Source of the DNA: Patiria pectinifera
Taxonomy: Eukaryota; Echinodermata; Asteroidea; Valvatida; Asterinidae
Direction: 5' to 3'
Length of the DNA stretch: 64,000 nt
NCBI GenBank assembly: GCA_029964075.1
Contig: CM057149.1
Span: 28,968,197 to 29,032,196, forward strand
Shown piece by piece: positions 20,301-30,211 of the stretch. The notes below the pieces were generated by a model. It made no database searches. It saw only the letters and a list, made by a program, of their open reading frames with translations, and had not been told where the DNA came from. The position numbers and the translations under genes are program-made. The number at the start of each line of letters is the position of its first letter. Position 1 is the first letter of the stretch.

Positions 20301-21114
20301 AAAAACACAAACACTTTGCAAAACTGCAATAACTTTATAAAAACTTCGAATTTCTTTGTTAACGTTTTCAATAGAATCTTTTTATATACTTAATATTTTC
20401 ATTTCTCAAAATATTGTGCACCGCAACTAATTTTGCATCGGGGTCAAAGCTACTTGGAGGTTTGTGCTGTAAAACAGACATGTCGTCGTACCTTTCTGCA
20501 TACATGTTCTGACATTAATCATGGCTGTGATTGGTCAAAACACTGGCGCTTAACCCCCCCCCCCCCCCAAAAAAAGTCTCCGGTTTCTGGTATGGAGCTC
20601 GCCCCCAAAGTGGTGCGGCGACGCGGCTTTTTTCTTTCTGTCTTTTTGACTTTTTTGTCCATCAAATGTCGGCTGATGACTGCAAATGATGGCCGACTAA
20701 ATTTAGTGCAAAGTGTATGGGAGCCCAGAGTGGCTACATAAAGCTTATTCTCGATCGTAACCACATCAAAAAAACACGTTAAAATTGTGCAGCAGCAGGA
20801 TTCCAGTCAAACCAGTGAGTTTGGCGGTTTTGAGACATCATCTTATATACGTTGAAAAAAAACGTTTTAATTGTGCCGACGCCCAAGGCTATACGGTGAC
20901 GCGCGCGCATACCAGAAACCGGAAACTTTTTTGGGGGGGGGGTCTTAACGGATCCGTCTGTTTCTCTGCTTGTATAGGGATTCACTTATTGTGCCTCTCC
21001 AGAAACTAATGCATTTTCTTCTTTTTTTCTTTACCTCCTATCTCCCATGCAGAAGACAGTGATGACGATTCTGATGATGACGACTTTGATGATGATGACG
21101 AAGAGTGGGAGTAA
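7281..21114 (+). CDS. WASL: WASP/N-WASP family actin nucleation-promoting factor, copy A (gene span)
   Basis: Eleven exons join into a 497-residue open frame with all GT-AG borders intact. Domains in order: WH1 (about 12-150), basic stretch (about 190-203), CRIB/GBD (about 204-280), proline-rich region (about 285-390), two WH2 motifs (about 395-413 and 424-445), central helix (about 458-477), acidic tail ending EEWE. The family binds WIP through WH1 and Cdc42 through CRIB, and presents actin and Arp2/3 at the C-terminus to start branched filaments. Length is close to vertebrate N-WASP (about 505). A paralogue with the same exon phases lies at 30,827-46,107. Copy A departs from the family in the GBD (WAAEKGYD after HVG, where the family has WDP) and in a less regular proline-rich region with inserted Leu, Ser and Asn. 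Relaxed or altered regulation is inferred; the frame is fully intact, so it is not called a pseudogene. Confidence 0.93.
7395..9427 (+). other. Copy A intron 1
   Basis: About 2 kb. The segment 8,560-8,815 shares phrases with 29,845-30,035 near copy B (TTTTTCAAGATGGC, GTCGTCTTC, AAAAGTCATC), so a dispersed or duplicated sequence is present. An open frame of 109 codons at 8,295-8,624 has no recognisable domain. Nothing else was recognised. Confidence 0.5.
9428..9562 (+). CDS. WASL: WASP copy A exon 2: WH1 core
   Basis: Encodes [20 protein letters not shown], then [20 protein letters not shown], then VYDIV, matching the N-WASP WH1 core (SKKCSGVACLVKDN, RSYFLRIFDI). Phase 0 to 0, donor GTAAGT. 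43 of 45 residues are identical to copy B. Confidence 0.95.
9563..10571 (+). other. Copy A intron 2
   Basis: About 1 kb, with TGTACATTGCTGATGCTGTT-type short repeats around 10,020-10,130. No coding signal. Confidence 0.5.
10572..10664 (+). CDS. WASL: WASP copy A exon 3: WH1
   Basis: Encodes [20 protein letters not shown], then [11 protein letters not shown]; compare [26 protein letters not shown] in N-WASP. Phase 0 to 0, donor GTGAGT. Confidence 0.95.
10725..10760 (+). other. Empty site paralogous to the MITE in copy B intron 3
   Basis: GAATATTTGAACAGTAGGAA followed by GTGCTTGTGGCTA aligns with the two flanks of the MITE at 32,474-32,847 in copy B, without the element. Confidence 0.75.
11214..11723 (+). 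repeat. CRE-rich interspersed repeat, short copy in copy A intron 3
   Basis: Begins ATGGAAAAGTCTTTGTTTTT and ends CAAACCTCTAGTT, with four TGACGTCA palindromes; it matches 844-1,936 with deletions. The 3' end alone (GTGACAGATAAACCTCTCGTT) is at the same place before exon 4 of copy B (32,895-32,938), so the insertion probably predates the gene duplication. Confidence 0.7.
11796..11904 (+). CDS. WASL: WASP copy A exon 4: WH1 C-terminal helix
   Basis: Encodes [20 protein letters not shown], then [16 protein letters not shown], the WH1 end (VALNFANEEEA in N-WASP). Nine bases longer than in copy B (extra Lys-Gln-Gly). Ends in phase 1. Confidence 0.94.
12240..12400 (-). repeat. Truncated SINE in copy A intron 4
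   Basis: Tail part of the same tRNA-derived SINE seen at 33,725-33,905 in copy B intron 4 (shared GTAAAG...GGCTTGCCTAAGGACA versus GTAAAGAGGATTGCCCAAGGACA). The tRNA-like head is missing here. Confidence 0.55.
12440..12700 (+). repeat. Diverged relative of the 61,105-61,437 element
   Basis: GGTTCAAACGTTTCGTGGAG plus a TTCAATAAATCAGGTGT end echoes GGTTCAAACATTTTCGTGAA and TTTATTCAGGTGT at 61,330-61,430. A decayed copy of one inverted-repeat family is likely. Confidence 0.4.
12937..13008 (+). CDS. WASL: WASP copy A exon 5: linker
   Basis: Encodes a basic, proline-rich linker, [20 protein letters not shown] then VPTL. Phase 1 to 1. The flanks (GTTATCTTGTCAATTTCAG before, GTGAGTAT after) are conserved in copy B. 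Confidence 0.9.
   Translation, partial: TKNAAPQKQQSRIDPNMPLQCQP
13340..13655 (+). repeat. Array of 16-bp repeats in both orientations (foldback), copy A intron 5
   Basis: The unit GACGCCTCATAAGTCC and its complement occur about fifteen times with small changes, starting with a perfect 26-bp palindrome at about 13,346-13,371 (CATAAGTCCGAAA / TTTCGGACTTATG). Copy B intron 5 shows the right flank (TTACAATTACAATAAG) without the array, so it is an insertion specific to copy A. Confidence 0.8.
13911..14037 (+). CDS. WASL: WASP copy A exon 6: basic region and first half of CRIB
   Basis: Encodes a Ser/Thr spacer, a lysine-rich stretch ([20 protein letters not shown], the phosphoinositide-binding basic region) and the CRIB start ISRPINFT. 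Phase 1 to 2. Copy B is 21 bp longer because of a threonine run. Confidence 0.92.
14131..15015 (+). mobile_element. Inverted-repeat element with AGATATCT arrays, copy A intron 6
   Basis: The ends are inverted repeats (left CTTCCATATCGAC, right GTCGATATGGAAA). Inside are runs of about 17 bp built on AGATATCTCTAAATGATTT at 14,578-14,700, 14,833-14,860 and 14,905-14,930, plus a (TAA)n run near 14,338-14,370. Copy B intron 6 has the flanking sequence without it (GGGAGAG...ACCCTC), so it was inserted after duplication or lost from B. Confidence 0.65.
15257..15299 (+). CDS. WASL: WASP copy A exon 7: CRIB second half
   Basis: Completes Thr and reads [14 protein letters not shown]. The CRIB core H-x2-HVG is kept; the following WDP of the family is WAA here. 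Phase 2 to 0. Confidence 0.92.
15727..15874 (+). CDS. WASL: WASP copy A exon 8: GBD autoinhibitory segment
   Basis: Encodes [20 protein letters not shown], then [20 protein letters not shown], then VTAIKNNMS. The family's GISE...TSKVIYDFIEKTGGVEAVKNEL layout is recognisable, but only about 26 of 49 residues match copy B, far fewer than in other exons. Phase 0 to 1. Confidence 0.93.
16335..16813 (+). CDS. WASL: WASP copy A exon 9: proline-rich region and WH2 motifs
   Basis: One long exon of poly-proline blocks (SH3 and profilin ligands) followed by two actin-binding WH2 motifs, [16 protein letters not shown] and [15 protein letters not shown]. Proline blocks are interrupted ([24 protein letters not shown]), unlike copy B. 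Phase 1 to 0. Confidence 0.93.
17301..17412 (+). CDS. WASL: WASP copy A exon 10: WH2 end and central helix
   Basis: Begins [10 protein letters not shown] and ends in the amphipathic Arp2/3-binding helix [19 protein letters not shown]. The Arg that aligns with QKRSKAIHS of N-WASP is kept. Phase 0 to 1, donor GTAATG. Confidence 0.92.
17960..19425. mobile_element. Long inverted-repeat (foldback) element with nested MITE copies
   Basis: Left arm 17,960-18,440 and right arm 18,925-19,425 are reverse complements over about 480 bases (for example GATACGTCAGACGATCAGAC at the left and GTCTGATTGTCTGACGTATC at the right). Each arm includes a smaller element (18,155-18,351 and its partner near 19,010-19,215). 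The loop of about 480 bases carries repeated GAGGATATT motifs. No protein is encoded. Confidence 0.8.
18155..18351. mobile_element. Small TA-flanked MITE inside the left arm
   Basis: Ends CACTGTAAAA / TTTTACAGTG with TA on both sides, and a second internal palindrome around TTGATAATTCGACCAGCGTT and GGTCAAATTATCAA. The mirrored copy is at about 19,012-19,215. TA duplication fits a Tc1/mariner-like origin. Confidence 0.6.
20561..20945 (+). mobile_element. MITE, family 1 relative
   Basis: AAAAAAAGTCTCCGGTTTCT ... GGTGCGGCGACGCGGCT at the left and GCGCGCATACCAGAAACCGG at the right match 2,480-2,854. The GGCC plus A-run end is replaced by a C-run (and a G-run at the right). It lies in copy A intron 10. 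Confidence 0.75.
21053..21114 (+). CDS. WASL: WASP copy A exon 11: acidic tail and stop
   Basis: After a 3.6-kb intron, [20 protein letters not shown] then TAA. The acidic run with a penultimate-type Trp is the Arp2/3-docking A motif. Confidence 0.95.
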
Positions 21115-21283
21115 ATTGAGGACTAAAACAAAATCGTGTGTTTACGGTAACCCACCTATACCTGGATTTTTAGGCCAAATGTCCGATCTCAAACTGTTTA
21201 TTGCCACATTTGTCCAAAAAAATACGATAAAGTATTTGTTGAAAATCATACTAAATATTCAAGTTATTCAAGTGTTTTGGGTG

Positions 21284-22230
21284 TTATTGAATAACTAAGC
21301 AATTAAACAGGTTAATAAAACAATATACCGTTAAAGGTATCCTAAAGTAAACAACGTAAGTATAAGAGACTGACATATTCTTCAGATGGAACACAGTTAT
21401 ATACATTTTCATATTTTCTATGAAAACCGCTGTAATATCGGAATCCCTATTAAAGCCATCAACACAATTCGGGGTATTATTTCGCCCTTTAATCCTAATA
21501 AGTTCTCTCCAGAGATCTCTAGTATTATTCCCAGCAATCGCTTCAGCCATTTTCTCCATTTGAATCTTATCATTATCCCTGAAGACCTATTATAACTGGT
21601 TCCAGGTATACGTTGTATATCTGCATCAATACCATGATGCAATTGGAAACATGCCTTCCAATGATGATGCCACATCAAAGCTTCCTAACGTAAATGCTAA
21701 ACCTTATTTTTATCATTCCTACTATCCGACTGTGAAGTTAGTTTTTTGAGTACATTCAGAAACATTAATACATCATGGGTTATAACATCACTGTACAAAT
21801 CGGTTTAATCGTTTACATGCTCTTTACAATTCATAATTTTGTGCAATGTAAAAAATAATTGTTAAAAGAAATATTTTCCAGATTTGTTTGTATTTTATGT
21901 TTATATTTTGAAAATTGTGGTTTACTTGCTTTCCTCCAGAAAACAATTTTAACTGGAACATGATCGGGGAAAAAGTGATTACATGTATCTATAATATTAA
22001 ATGAAACAATGCTCTTTCCAATTGTAGAAGAGACTAAACAATTCTTGATATACTTTAGATATATGGACCAGTAAATGTATACGGCACTTGTGCTAATTCA
22101 AGATCGATACAAATAACCATAATCATTAAATTTAAAACAACGGCATTTGGAGATGACCGACCAAGATCTTTATTTAGATCACCTCCAAATATAACATGTA
22201 CATTTATGTGAAGACCGATCCGGCTGACTG
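21284..22230 (-). pseudogene. Decayed non-LTR retrotransposon relic, minus strand
   Basis: Translated fragments on the minus strand fall in the order expected for a LINE ORF2: an endonuclease part with VIFGGDLNKD (the GGDFN motif) and VPYTFTGPYI, then LMWHHHWKACFQ-like and MIRFKWRKWLKR, then AGNNTRDLWRELIRIKGRNN, a link region seen between endonuclease and reverse transcriptase. Frames change and stops intervene; no RT core remains. Confidence 0.65.
21314..21319 (+). promoter_or_regulatory. Candidate polyadenylation signal for copy A
   Basis: AATAAA about 200 bp after the copy A stop codon. Choice is by position only. Confidence 0.3.
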
Positions 22231-22539
22231 ATCGGAGGATAATGACAGGAAGCTTCAACTGCCAGGAAGGCGGATCAGCAATGCACTGTGGAGTACATAA
22301 GGCACGTCGGAGCACAGAAGAAGAGCTGGCCATCCACTTTAGCCAAGGAAGTCCCCGGTCGTGACAAATCTCTGAATCAGTGGAGGCCGAGAGAGTGGGA
22401 TTGTCCCTGTGCAATGGCTCTCCAACTTTAAAAGCCTTCCCGTACAAGTTCTCTGTGCAACCTATCTGTCCTTTCCATTAAGTTCTGCAGAAGTCACAAT
22501 ACTGCACGTAGGCGGACATTGGAACAGGTGTAATTGTTC

Positions 22540-24540
22540 GTCTTTGTATTCGGGGCAGCGGAAACGGCAGCCCCAGTGCAACTGGACAGCTTTTTTGGGG
22601 ACAACACCGCCCACCCCATCAAGAGGGAGGGCCTGCCCCAACTCATCTGCCCAGTTTACCGCGGCTGGCAGATCATCCAAAATGCGGTCGAATATCAAAG
22701 AAAACTCGAACACCAAAACAGCTCATCCTGGGAGCTTGGACGTCCGAACGTTGTAAGACAGGGATTCCACTTGAAGACCTGAAAGAAGAACAACCCTCGG
22801 TTCAATGGATGCCCTATATATCGTATGATTCGTATCGATATTGCAGGACTCGGTGAAACAAGGCTTCCTGATGAGGGTATGATGCTGAATAAAACTGGAG
22901 CTGGCTACACCTTTTTTTCTAGTGACGAGGAAACCTACTGATGAAGCATGAATCTATGGAGTGGGGTTTGATATATAAGACAAGTCTGATGGAGGACATT
23001 CCTTCCTTCCCAGTTGGAGTAAACGAGCGCCACGTAAAAACTTCGCTTCCAGTTGAACATGCAGGACAAGCCACGTAATCATTGTCAGCGCCATATATGC
23101 CCCCATTCTCATAGCTCGGATGATGCGAAGGAGCAGTTTAATGAGGACCTTCACCAGCTCACAAAGGCTACAGCCTCCAGTGAGTCATCAGTGATGACTG
23201 GGAAAGAGTGCTAAGCTTGGCCCTCATGGTGTAGGAAATGTAACATCGGTCTGCTCCTCCTGAGAAATTGTGCTGAGCACATGCTGAGCATTATACCAAC
23301 ACTGTCTTCCATCAAGCTGACAAGTACAAAACAGGCTGAATGCAACCAAGATCCAAACAGCGGCACCTGATAGATTATATTATTGTCAGGCAGAGAGATA
23401 TCCAAGATGTATTATACTCCGAGTCACTCGTACAATGCGTGGTGCAGATTGCTGGATGGACCACAGACTGGTGAGATCAATCCTTTCGTTACACATTGCT
23501 CCTACTCAGTGCAAACGTCCAAAAGCCATCAGTGCATCCTTCAAGAAGGCCAGATTGAGACACCCCTACCATTTCAACAGGGAAATTTCAGGAAGCAGTT
23601 GACGTAAACATCAAGGCATGTACACCCCAGGTTGAAGACAGCACTGAAAATGGTGCCAGTTTAAGAAATTTGTCACTGAAACAGCAAAGACCATCCTTGG
23701 ACCAAAGAAACGTGTATATCAGGACTGGTTTGACGAGAAAAACGAGTTTTATCACTCAACTCTTACAAGACAAGAATCAGCCTTACATGAAGTGGCAAAA
23801 TGACTCTAGCTTCACCTCCAAGGCAGACAAATTCAGGCATTGTAGAACAAGCTCAGAAGAGACTGAAGATCAGTGGTGGGACAGGCAGGCTGAAGAAGTA
23901 CAAAAGCACGCGGACTCCAACAAGTACAAACAGTCCTTCCGTTCCCTGAACACCGTAAATGGCCCTCCATCGCTGGGAAGTTTTTTGTCCGGATCAATCT
24001 GAACAGGCTCATTATTGTGTCAGAAGCCAATTTACCTGACGCCCAGTGTAGATTTCGTTAAAGGCGCAGTACGGTCGATATGATATTCTCAGTGCGACAG
24101 CTATAGAGGTATCGCGCAGAACTTAAGACTGCGCGAACAGGCCCTTTAAATGATGGCATGACTGGACAATAATTCTCTCAAATGGTGACCAATCCGACCC
24201 ATTTGAGATCTCAAACGGGGTGGAAGCAAGGCTGAGTCCTGGCACCGGTGCTCTTCAACTTGTACTTTACCTGTATCATTAAGTATGCCATGCAGGATCT
24301 AGACTCGGGGGTAAACATCCGCTACCGCTTCGACAATTCTGTCTTCGACCTGCGTCGACCAGCCAAGACGAAGTAGTCGACTGTTCTCATTCAGGAAGCG
24401 CTGACCTGCAGTTCATGATTAACAAGTTCCCAGAAGCTTCAAAGCCATTTAGCTAAAACCGAGGTTCTCTTCCAGCTAACCGCTGTCAGCAACGCTCAGA
24501 AAGCCCACCATCCCCAACCCAGGCAATCAAAAAGTGAATA
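22540..24540 (+). pseudogene. Decayed non-LTR retrotransposon (endonuclease-RT) relic, plus strand
   Basis: In order on the plus strand: SLDVRTL (near 22,735), RIDIAGLGETRLPDEG and GAGYTFF (22,830-22,920, APE-type endonuclease), LLLLRNCAEHMLS (23,245), ILGPKKRVYQDWFDEK (about 23,690-23,745), a Lys-rich linker, VDMIFSVRQL (24,076-24,105), and GWKQG-VLAPVLFNLYFT (about 24,218-24,275), an RT block with a stop inside. Many stops and frame changes mean it is dead. It sits head to head with the 21,284-22,230 relic. Confidence 0.8.
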
Positions 24541-25027
24541 TTCAAAATCTACCATGAATAAGGAGTGGTTAAATTAACCACTGGGCAAATGGATATAGAG
24601 GAGTCCATAACCCAACCAAAGTGGGTATTTAATAGCCCGCATCAGGGTCAAAAGATGCAGTTTGAATAGCAGGCCACTGAAACCAAACCGATGCCGATTG
24701 AGTAGCCATAGGGGTGAGTTATTATCTTCAGTTATTTTGAGTTGTAATTTTGTGACTTAGATGGGAGTTCATCCTTATAATACATGGTTCATCATTTATT
24801 TGTTGCATTTCGTTGTTGCATTTCTGTGAATGAAGTTTCAACATCTTGACTTTTTAATGATTCAAACTTTGAGATTTGCAATGATAAGTTTGGCAGTCAA
24901 CGTAAATTGAATCATGATGGAATGATAAACACTGATGATCTGAATTGAACTTGCTATCCTATCTCATAGATAATGCTATGTTAAAGAAACGTTCATTTAA
25001 GAACCATTTTATTATTTTGTATATAGC

Positions 25028-25101
25028 TTCCAGCTACAAATATGTTGACGTAGCTGATGTAACAGTAAGAGCTGCGCTGAACTACATGTATAACCAGGTT
25101 A
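25028..25101 (+). CDS. Isolated exon-like segment, unknown
   Basis: After TTTTGTATATAG an open frame reads SSYKYVDVADVTVRAALNYM then YNQ, followed by a GTTAGT donor. It has coding-like composition and plausible splice sites, but no partner exon or known domain was identified. It could be part of a small intervening gene or chance. Confidence 0.25.
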
Positions 25102-25689
25102 GTTCATGAATTGTTTTGTGTATTATGTTACAAATAGTTTCACATACTGAACTGTACATTTGATGGCTGCCAGACACTGTATTTCTTTACTTTGTGCCTA
25201 AAGCAATTTGTGTCTCTGGTGTATTTATGTACACACTATATTTTGTTTAAAATCTGGTAATTTCCATGTTTTGGTGTTATTAAGGACAAGGACAAATTTC
25301 TGTCTACCCAAGAAAGTATTATGTAACCTGTCACAATGCATTTGGTGAAATACCATGGGTTACAGCTGTTTCGTTTGTGTGAGGATTGTTTTGGTTTCAA
25401 GCATGAAGGTTACACACCGACTAATTTTAAATTGTACTGTGCATTGTGATGTTGTATTAAGAGTGTGGTATTTTAAACATTTGGGTTTTTTCCCTAAATG
25501 CACAGGGGCTTGTAAATTCCGACAGGGACCGTCACATTATATCCGTCGAGTTCTAACATCAGCCCCAAATTGTCAGCCTAGCAAGGAAATTTGTCAGCAA
25601 TAAAAATTAAGAGACACTGAATAGCAGATCTGCACGTGTCGCCGTTATAAAAGTTTGTTCGAACGGGTGTCAAAAGTGGGATAACGGCA

Positions 25690-25934
25690 CTTTAACTTGA
25701 ACTGAACAATTTCGACGGACCCCTGGATACCCAGGATCGATAGTGCAGGACATCGTACAACCTGCCAGCAAGAGAAGATTCATTCCTCCATGCTGGGATG
25801 AAGCACCTGATCTCCCCTCCTGTCCATCTATTAGTGGACATAAGCAAGCCATGACGACCGGATCCCGGCCAAGCCTCTCCTTGGGAACAGAAACACAAGA
25901 GGACCTTATCACAAAACAAGCGTCGTGGCGGTAG
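25690..25934 (+). pseudogene. Open segment of unknown origin
   Basis: About 80 codons stay open: TEQFRRTPGYPGSIVQDIVQ, then PASKRRFIPPCWDEAPDL and more, ending at a GTAGGT. The piece KRRFIPPCWDE resembles the link between endonuclease and RT in some LINEs, but this is weak. Confidence 0.25.
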
Positions 25935-26059
25935 GTCAGTTTCATTTTTTAACCACTTGTTTCTTATGTTGTATTCTTGATTGAAGGTTATTCAAGAGAT
26001 CAGGATTCATGTGTACATTGTAATTGCCTACTATTTATTTGGTTTGTGATGATTTATAA

Positions 26060-27745
26060 GAGGATTATACGACAGTAAATTAATATAGCTCTATGGACCA
26101 TTGGCATATAGTTTGGTGCACTTGGAACGCGTGTTTGTTTTTTTTCAACATTAGAATTACACACTAATTACGTCCATTTGCCGAGGAAAATAATGACATT
26201 GACAAAACTCTCTGTGTTTTTCATATTACGGCAGACTGTCGTAGCCCCTTGAGACAAAATGTATAACAGGTGAAAGATATTTCCATGCTGGATAACCAAA
26301 AAAATAAAATTGACCTATTTTTTGTAATTATCGGTAGTCCCCAGTAACGTTATTTTGAATGAATACAGAAACTGTTTAGCTTAAGCCTATAAGCAGTGGG
26401 CACAGCAAGAGACGTGTACGTGTGAGTCACTGCTTAATATTTATTCTCCAGTTGTTGCCTAGGCCAAGCCTATATATAGCCTACTTATTTGGAAAAGGGT
26501 CCAAACTATACACTAGTATAGTACCAACGGCAAAAGTAAAATAACAGTTGGCCTATAATTATAAAACCCAGTGGCACTAAAAACAGCCTTTCCACAAAGA
26601 CGGGCTGTAGGCTAGTATAATCGGAATTTTCTCACCTTGACTTCCACCAATCTTGGCCACGTGGTCTGGTGCACATGGTCAGCTGGTGCAGGCTCCCCAA
26701 ATCTCGACCACCACGTGAACATGCTGCAGCAACGTTACCTTGTACTGTACGAATGTTTGATGGAGACTGACTTAGATCGACGCACAAACTTTCCTAAGCG
26801 TCACGTGTGTTTCTGAGACTTGCTACGTCTAGATGGGTCCACAGGCACTGAAGCTATGCCTGCAGCAGGCACAGGGGTAATTGACAGATAGTGAAGTGCC
26901 CACAAACGGGCTGGAGAAAGCAGGAGAACTTGCAGTTGCATGATGACTTGGGCCTCATCTTTATGGGCTAGTGAACGTCCAACTGTCACATAATTCCATT
27001 GGATTTGAAGAAATCTGAGACAACCAGAATATATCCAAGGTTAAACTGGATCCATCCACTCAAATGATGACTGTCAATAAGTCCACTGGACTGGGAATTG
27101 GAGACATCCAAGGTTAGTATTCAACAAATCCGCGACACTGAACAACAAAAATACACTCCTGCTGGTTCACAGACAAATTGATCCAATTTGCTAAAACAAA
27201 TACACCAAATATAAATCCAAGGTATTGTAAATCCAAGGTAGTGAGAAGATTGTATTCCAATGATAATTTAATGCACAAAATGAAATCTGATCCTGCTGTC
27301 TCGATGACTGTGACAAAAGTGAGCACAGCCCAAGCACTCTTACAGCCCAACTCGGGCCATCACTTCACTAAGCAACATAAAACAAAACAAATTTGTTCAT
27401 TGGTTCAAAGTTGGTCTAAACATTTGCATATTGAAATCTCTCACTGGCATACCAAATATGGTAATGGAGTGCAGCTGTGCAAGGCCGGAGAATGGAGTGA
27501 GGTGATCCAGCTAATTAGGTCAAAGACTTGGCAACACGCCAAATTGCTGGTCTGTGTTCTTGTATGTATATGAAACTAGGGTAAAGAGCAAATGAATTCA
27601 TTTACATACACACACATGAACTCGCTGACGCTATTAAAGTATAAAGCATTTTAATTTTTATCATACACTGTTGATAATATGAATTATACGACACTTTAGT
27701 AAATTAATATAGCTCTATGGACCATTGACATAATAGTTTGGGTGT
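26060..27745 (+). repeat. Pair of direct repeats about 1.6 kb apart
   Basis: TTAATATAGCTCTATGGACC followed by ATTG and TAGTTTGG occurs at about 26,079-26,115 and 27,705-27,745, with TTATACGAC just upstream in both. Could be ends of an old insertion or a local duplication. Confidence 0.5.
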
Positions 27746-30211
27746 AACAGACAGCCATTTTAATTCCACCAACCCTGCCGGACTGAGGTTTCGGTTCATT
27801 TATTGACATCACAAAAAGGGTTTGCAATTATAGGTAATAATTTGTATGCTGTCTACATACGTGTACGATGCTAAGTCTGGTCTGATGCGATGGGTCTGAG
27901 CCTAGCAGCAGTCAGTGGGAACATGATCGCATACAGTGTGGTCTCCGGTGAAGGTCCTGGCCAGCTACGGGATTGCCATGGGCCGGGGCATAATTAAGCT
28001 GCCAGACCTCACTCACGTATATCATTTGCTATTATATTGGAGCAAGGGAGACAAGTAGAAACTAAACTCTGAGGTATAGGGAGTCAAATGTACTTACCTG
28101 ATGAAACGGTGAAAGTAATATTATGTCGGATGTAGTTAATAAAGGGTAAAACTTCAAAAATCAGAAGAGCCCAATTTTAAATAGGTCACACTCTTGACAA
28201 AGAATGGCCCAACCCTCTTTTGCCATATCGGCTGATAGCCTATGCTGAAGGGCCTCATCCGGGGACACAGTTGGTGTCCAGAATCGAGTGATGGGGTTGT
28301 GAAACCAATCTCCAGAGATACGTCAGTGAGCTGTTGGAGTCTCACGTGCGCGGGGAATTCTGGTGTGAGCTGTTCCATGGTCCTCCTCTCAGTTTGAGTC
28401 GCATGCGTGGGGTTGTGGCACCCAAACCTCTGGAGAATTCATGATCTGTTTTCTTCGGAGCGCGTACATTAATTGTGATCACAATCTCCCGGAGTGGTTC
28501 AGAATATAACCAGTTCAGGCTGCCCTAGAAGCTCGCATGGAACATCCATCTGGAGGAGACCTTCAAGAACGCTGTCTCCAGTGGTCTCAGGTTCGAGTTA
28601 CTCACTTTGTTGGTCTGCGGTGTTGTCAGTAAGTTGTACAACATAATGGGCCTATCTTCGTCTGCTGCCAGATAGTCGTCGCCATTCTTGTTGTCACCAA
28701 TCTTATTGTGTACGAACAAGTACCCTTGTGCCTATATGGTAACGCCTTCATCGTTGGTTTTCTTATGTCACTGGCATCTGTGTGCTCTTCTGCGTGTTCT
28801 CACATTACACGGATACGCATGTTTTTAATCACTTTTAATCAGAACCCTTAGCCTGAAGAACACCGCTGTTCATTTATTTCCACTGTATTTGAAGTAGTCT
28901 ACCTACCAATATTAAGAATTCACTATATCTGTGATGCGTTTCAGTGTTTTAACGTTTATCTGTGCAATCACCTCCTAGATGACTAGAACAGTGTTATATC
29001 TTCTGTTTTAATTCATCAGTTTGTTTTCTGTGTGAACATCATTCCCCCATATTTTATGCTAATTGTTTTTGTTTTCTTTTGGTTGTTAAGTTATTTTGTT
29101 TGCTTGCTTGTTTGTTGGGTTGGGGTGTTTGCTCGTTTGTTTGTTTGTTTGTTTTGTTTTGTTAGTGGTTGATTTTTGCCACTGCTAAAATTTGTCACTC
29201 TTGTTGGTTATTTATGTCTTCAGTCTTCCATATAATTCATCAGTTTTTTTCATCTTGATTCTTTTGTTGGCATCCATATGTATGTTATCTCCCCCATTTT
29301 TTAGAGCTTTTTGTTCCACGCTTTTAAGTGGTTAATTTTGCCACTGCCAAACTTGCCATTAATTTGTTAATTTTGTATTTTTATGTTCTTATGAATGCGT
29401 GTTAATTTATTAACTATTACTCTGTTCACAGATTTTATATTAATTTCAGTGTGCCCTCTTAAGATTGGATTGATAGGCTTTCGAGTCATAGTGTTTAAGT
29501 TCACTTTTATTAATCCTGGCAATCTTAATTTGGGTTTTGTTCTGTTCTTGTTTTGTCTTATTTTGAAACAACAACCTTGCCTTGTTATCATTGCTGCCTT
29601 TATTCAGTACCTCCTGCTTTGTACCCTCGCCAAACTTCAGTGGTCGATGGGCCGGGCAATGGGTTCCTGACTGACAAAACTAACGGAGAAAAGCCAGTGG
29701 AAGAATGCGAAGATGATATGCAGGAATATTAGATCAGAATAAAAGTAAGCTATGGGTGCAGACCAGTAAATCGGTCAAAATCTTCGGTATTTGAGCATGC
29801 TGTGGCCCATGAACTTAAGGGTTTGTAAAATATATGGGTGGAAGCCGTGCACAGGACTGGGAGCTTGCAGTTCTGTGTAATTTGGATGTAATTTGCACCC
29901 TAAAAGCGCTCTATTTTGCAATGGAGTGTAGGCATCGTTTTTCAAAATGGCGATGGGCTTCAGGACTATTTTCAGGGGTGATCGTCTTCAGATGGAAATT
30001 TCTCCTAAAAGTCATCAGTTGACCCCCGTAAATTGAACAGAAAATGAAAGATGATGAAATAAGCTTTAATTTGATGTGTGTCTTGAACACCTTGGGGAGT
30101 TGTGAGTATTTTTCCCGAATTTTTGAAGTGGGAGCATTTACCATTGGGGTCTATGGAAGTTTATTTACTGGTCTGCTACCCTATGGGCCGGCTAGCGCAG
30201 CCGCGTGGATC

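Larger units (their letters stand above)
17413..21052 (+). other. Copy A intron 10
   Basis: 3.6 kb, against 1.0 kb in copy B. It holds a long inverted-repeat element (17,960-19,425), a G-run at about 19,772 and a MITE-like element (20,561-20,945). A stretch at 19,980-20,240 has repeated CCTCACG / GTGTGAGG motifs. Confidence 0.6.
24541..30211. other. Intergenic region between the two WASP copies
   Basis: 5.7 kb without a convincing gene. Contents: two exon-like scraps (25,028-25,101 and 25,690-25,934), a direct repeat (26,060-26,110 and 27,660-27,740), GTTT-rich low-complexity DNA (29,095-29,160), and sequence resembling copy A intron 1 (29,845-30,035). Confidence 0.5.

Noticed and set aside
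7281-21114. Calling WASP copy A a pseudogene
   Set aside because: Every splice site and the whole 497-codon frame are intact, and the Arp2/3-binding tail is conserved, so decay is limited to sequence drift in some regions.
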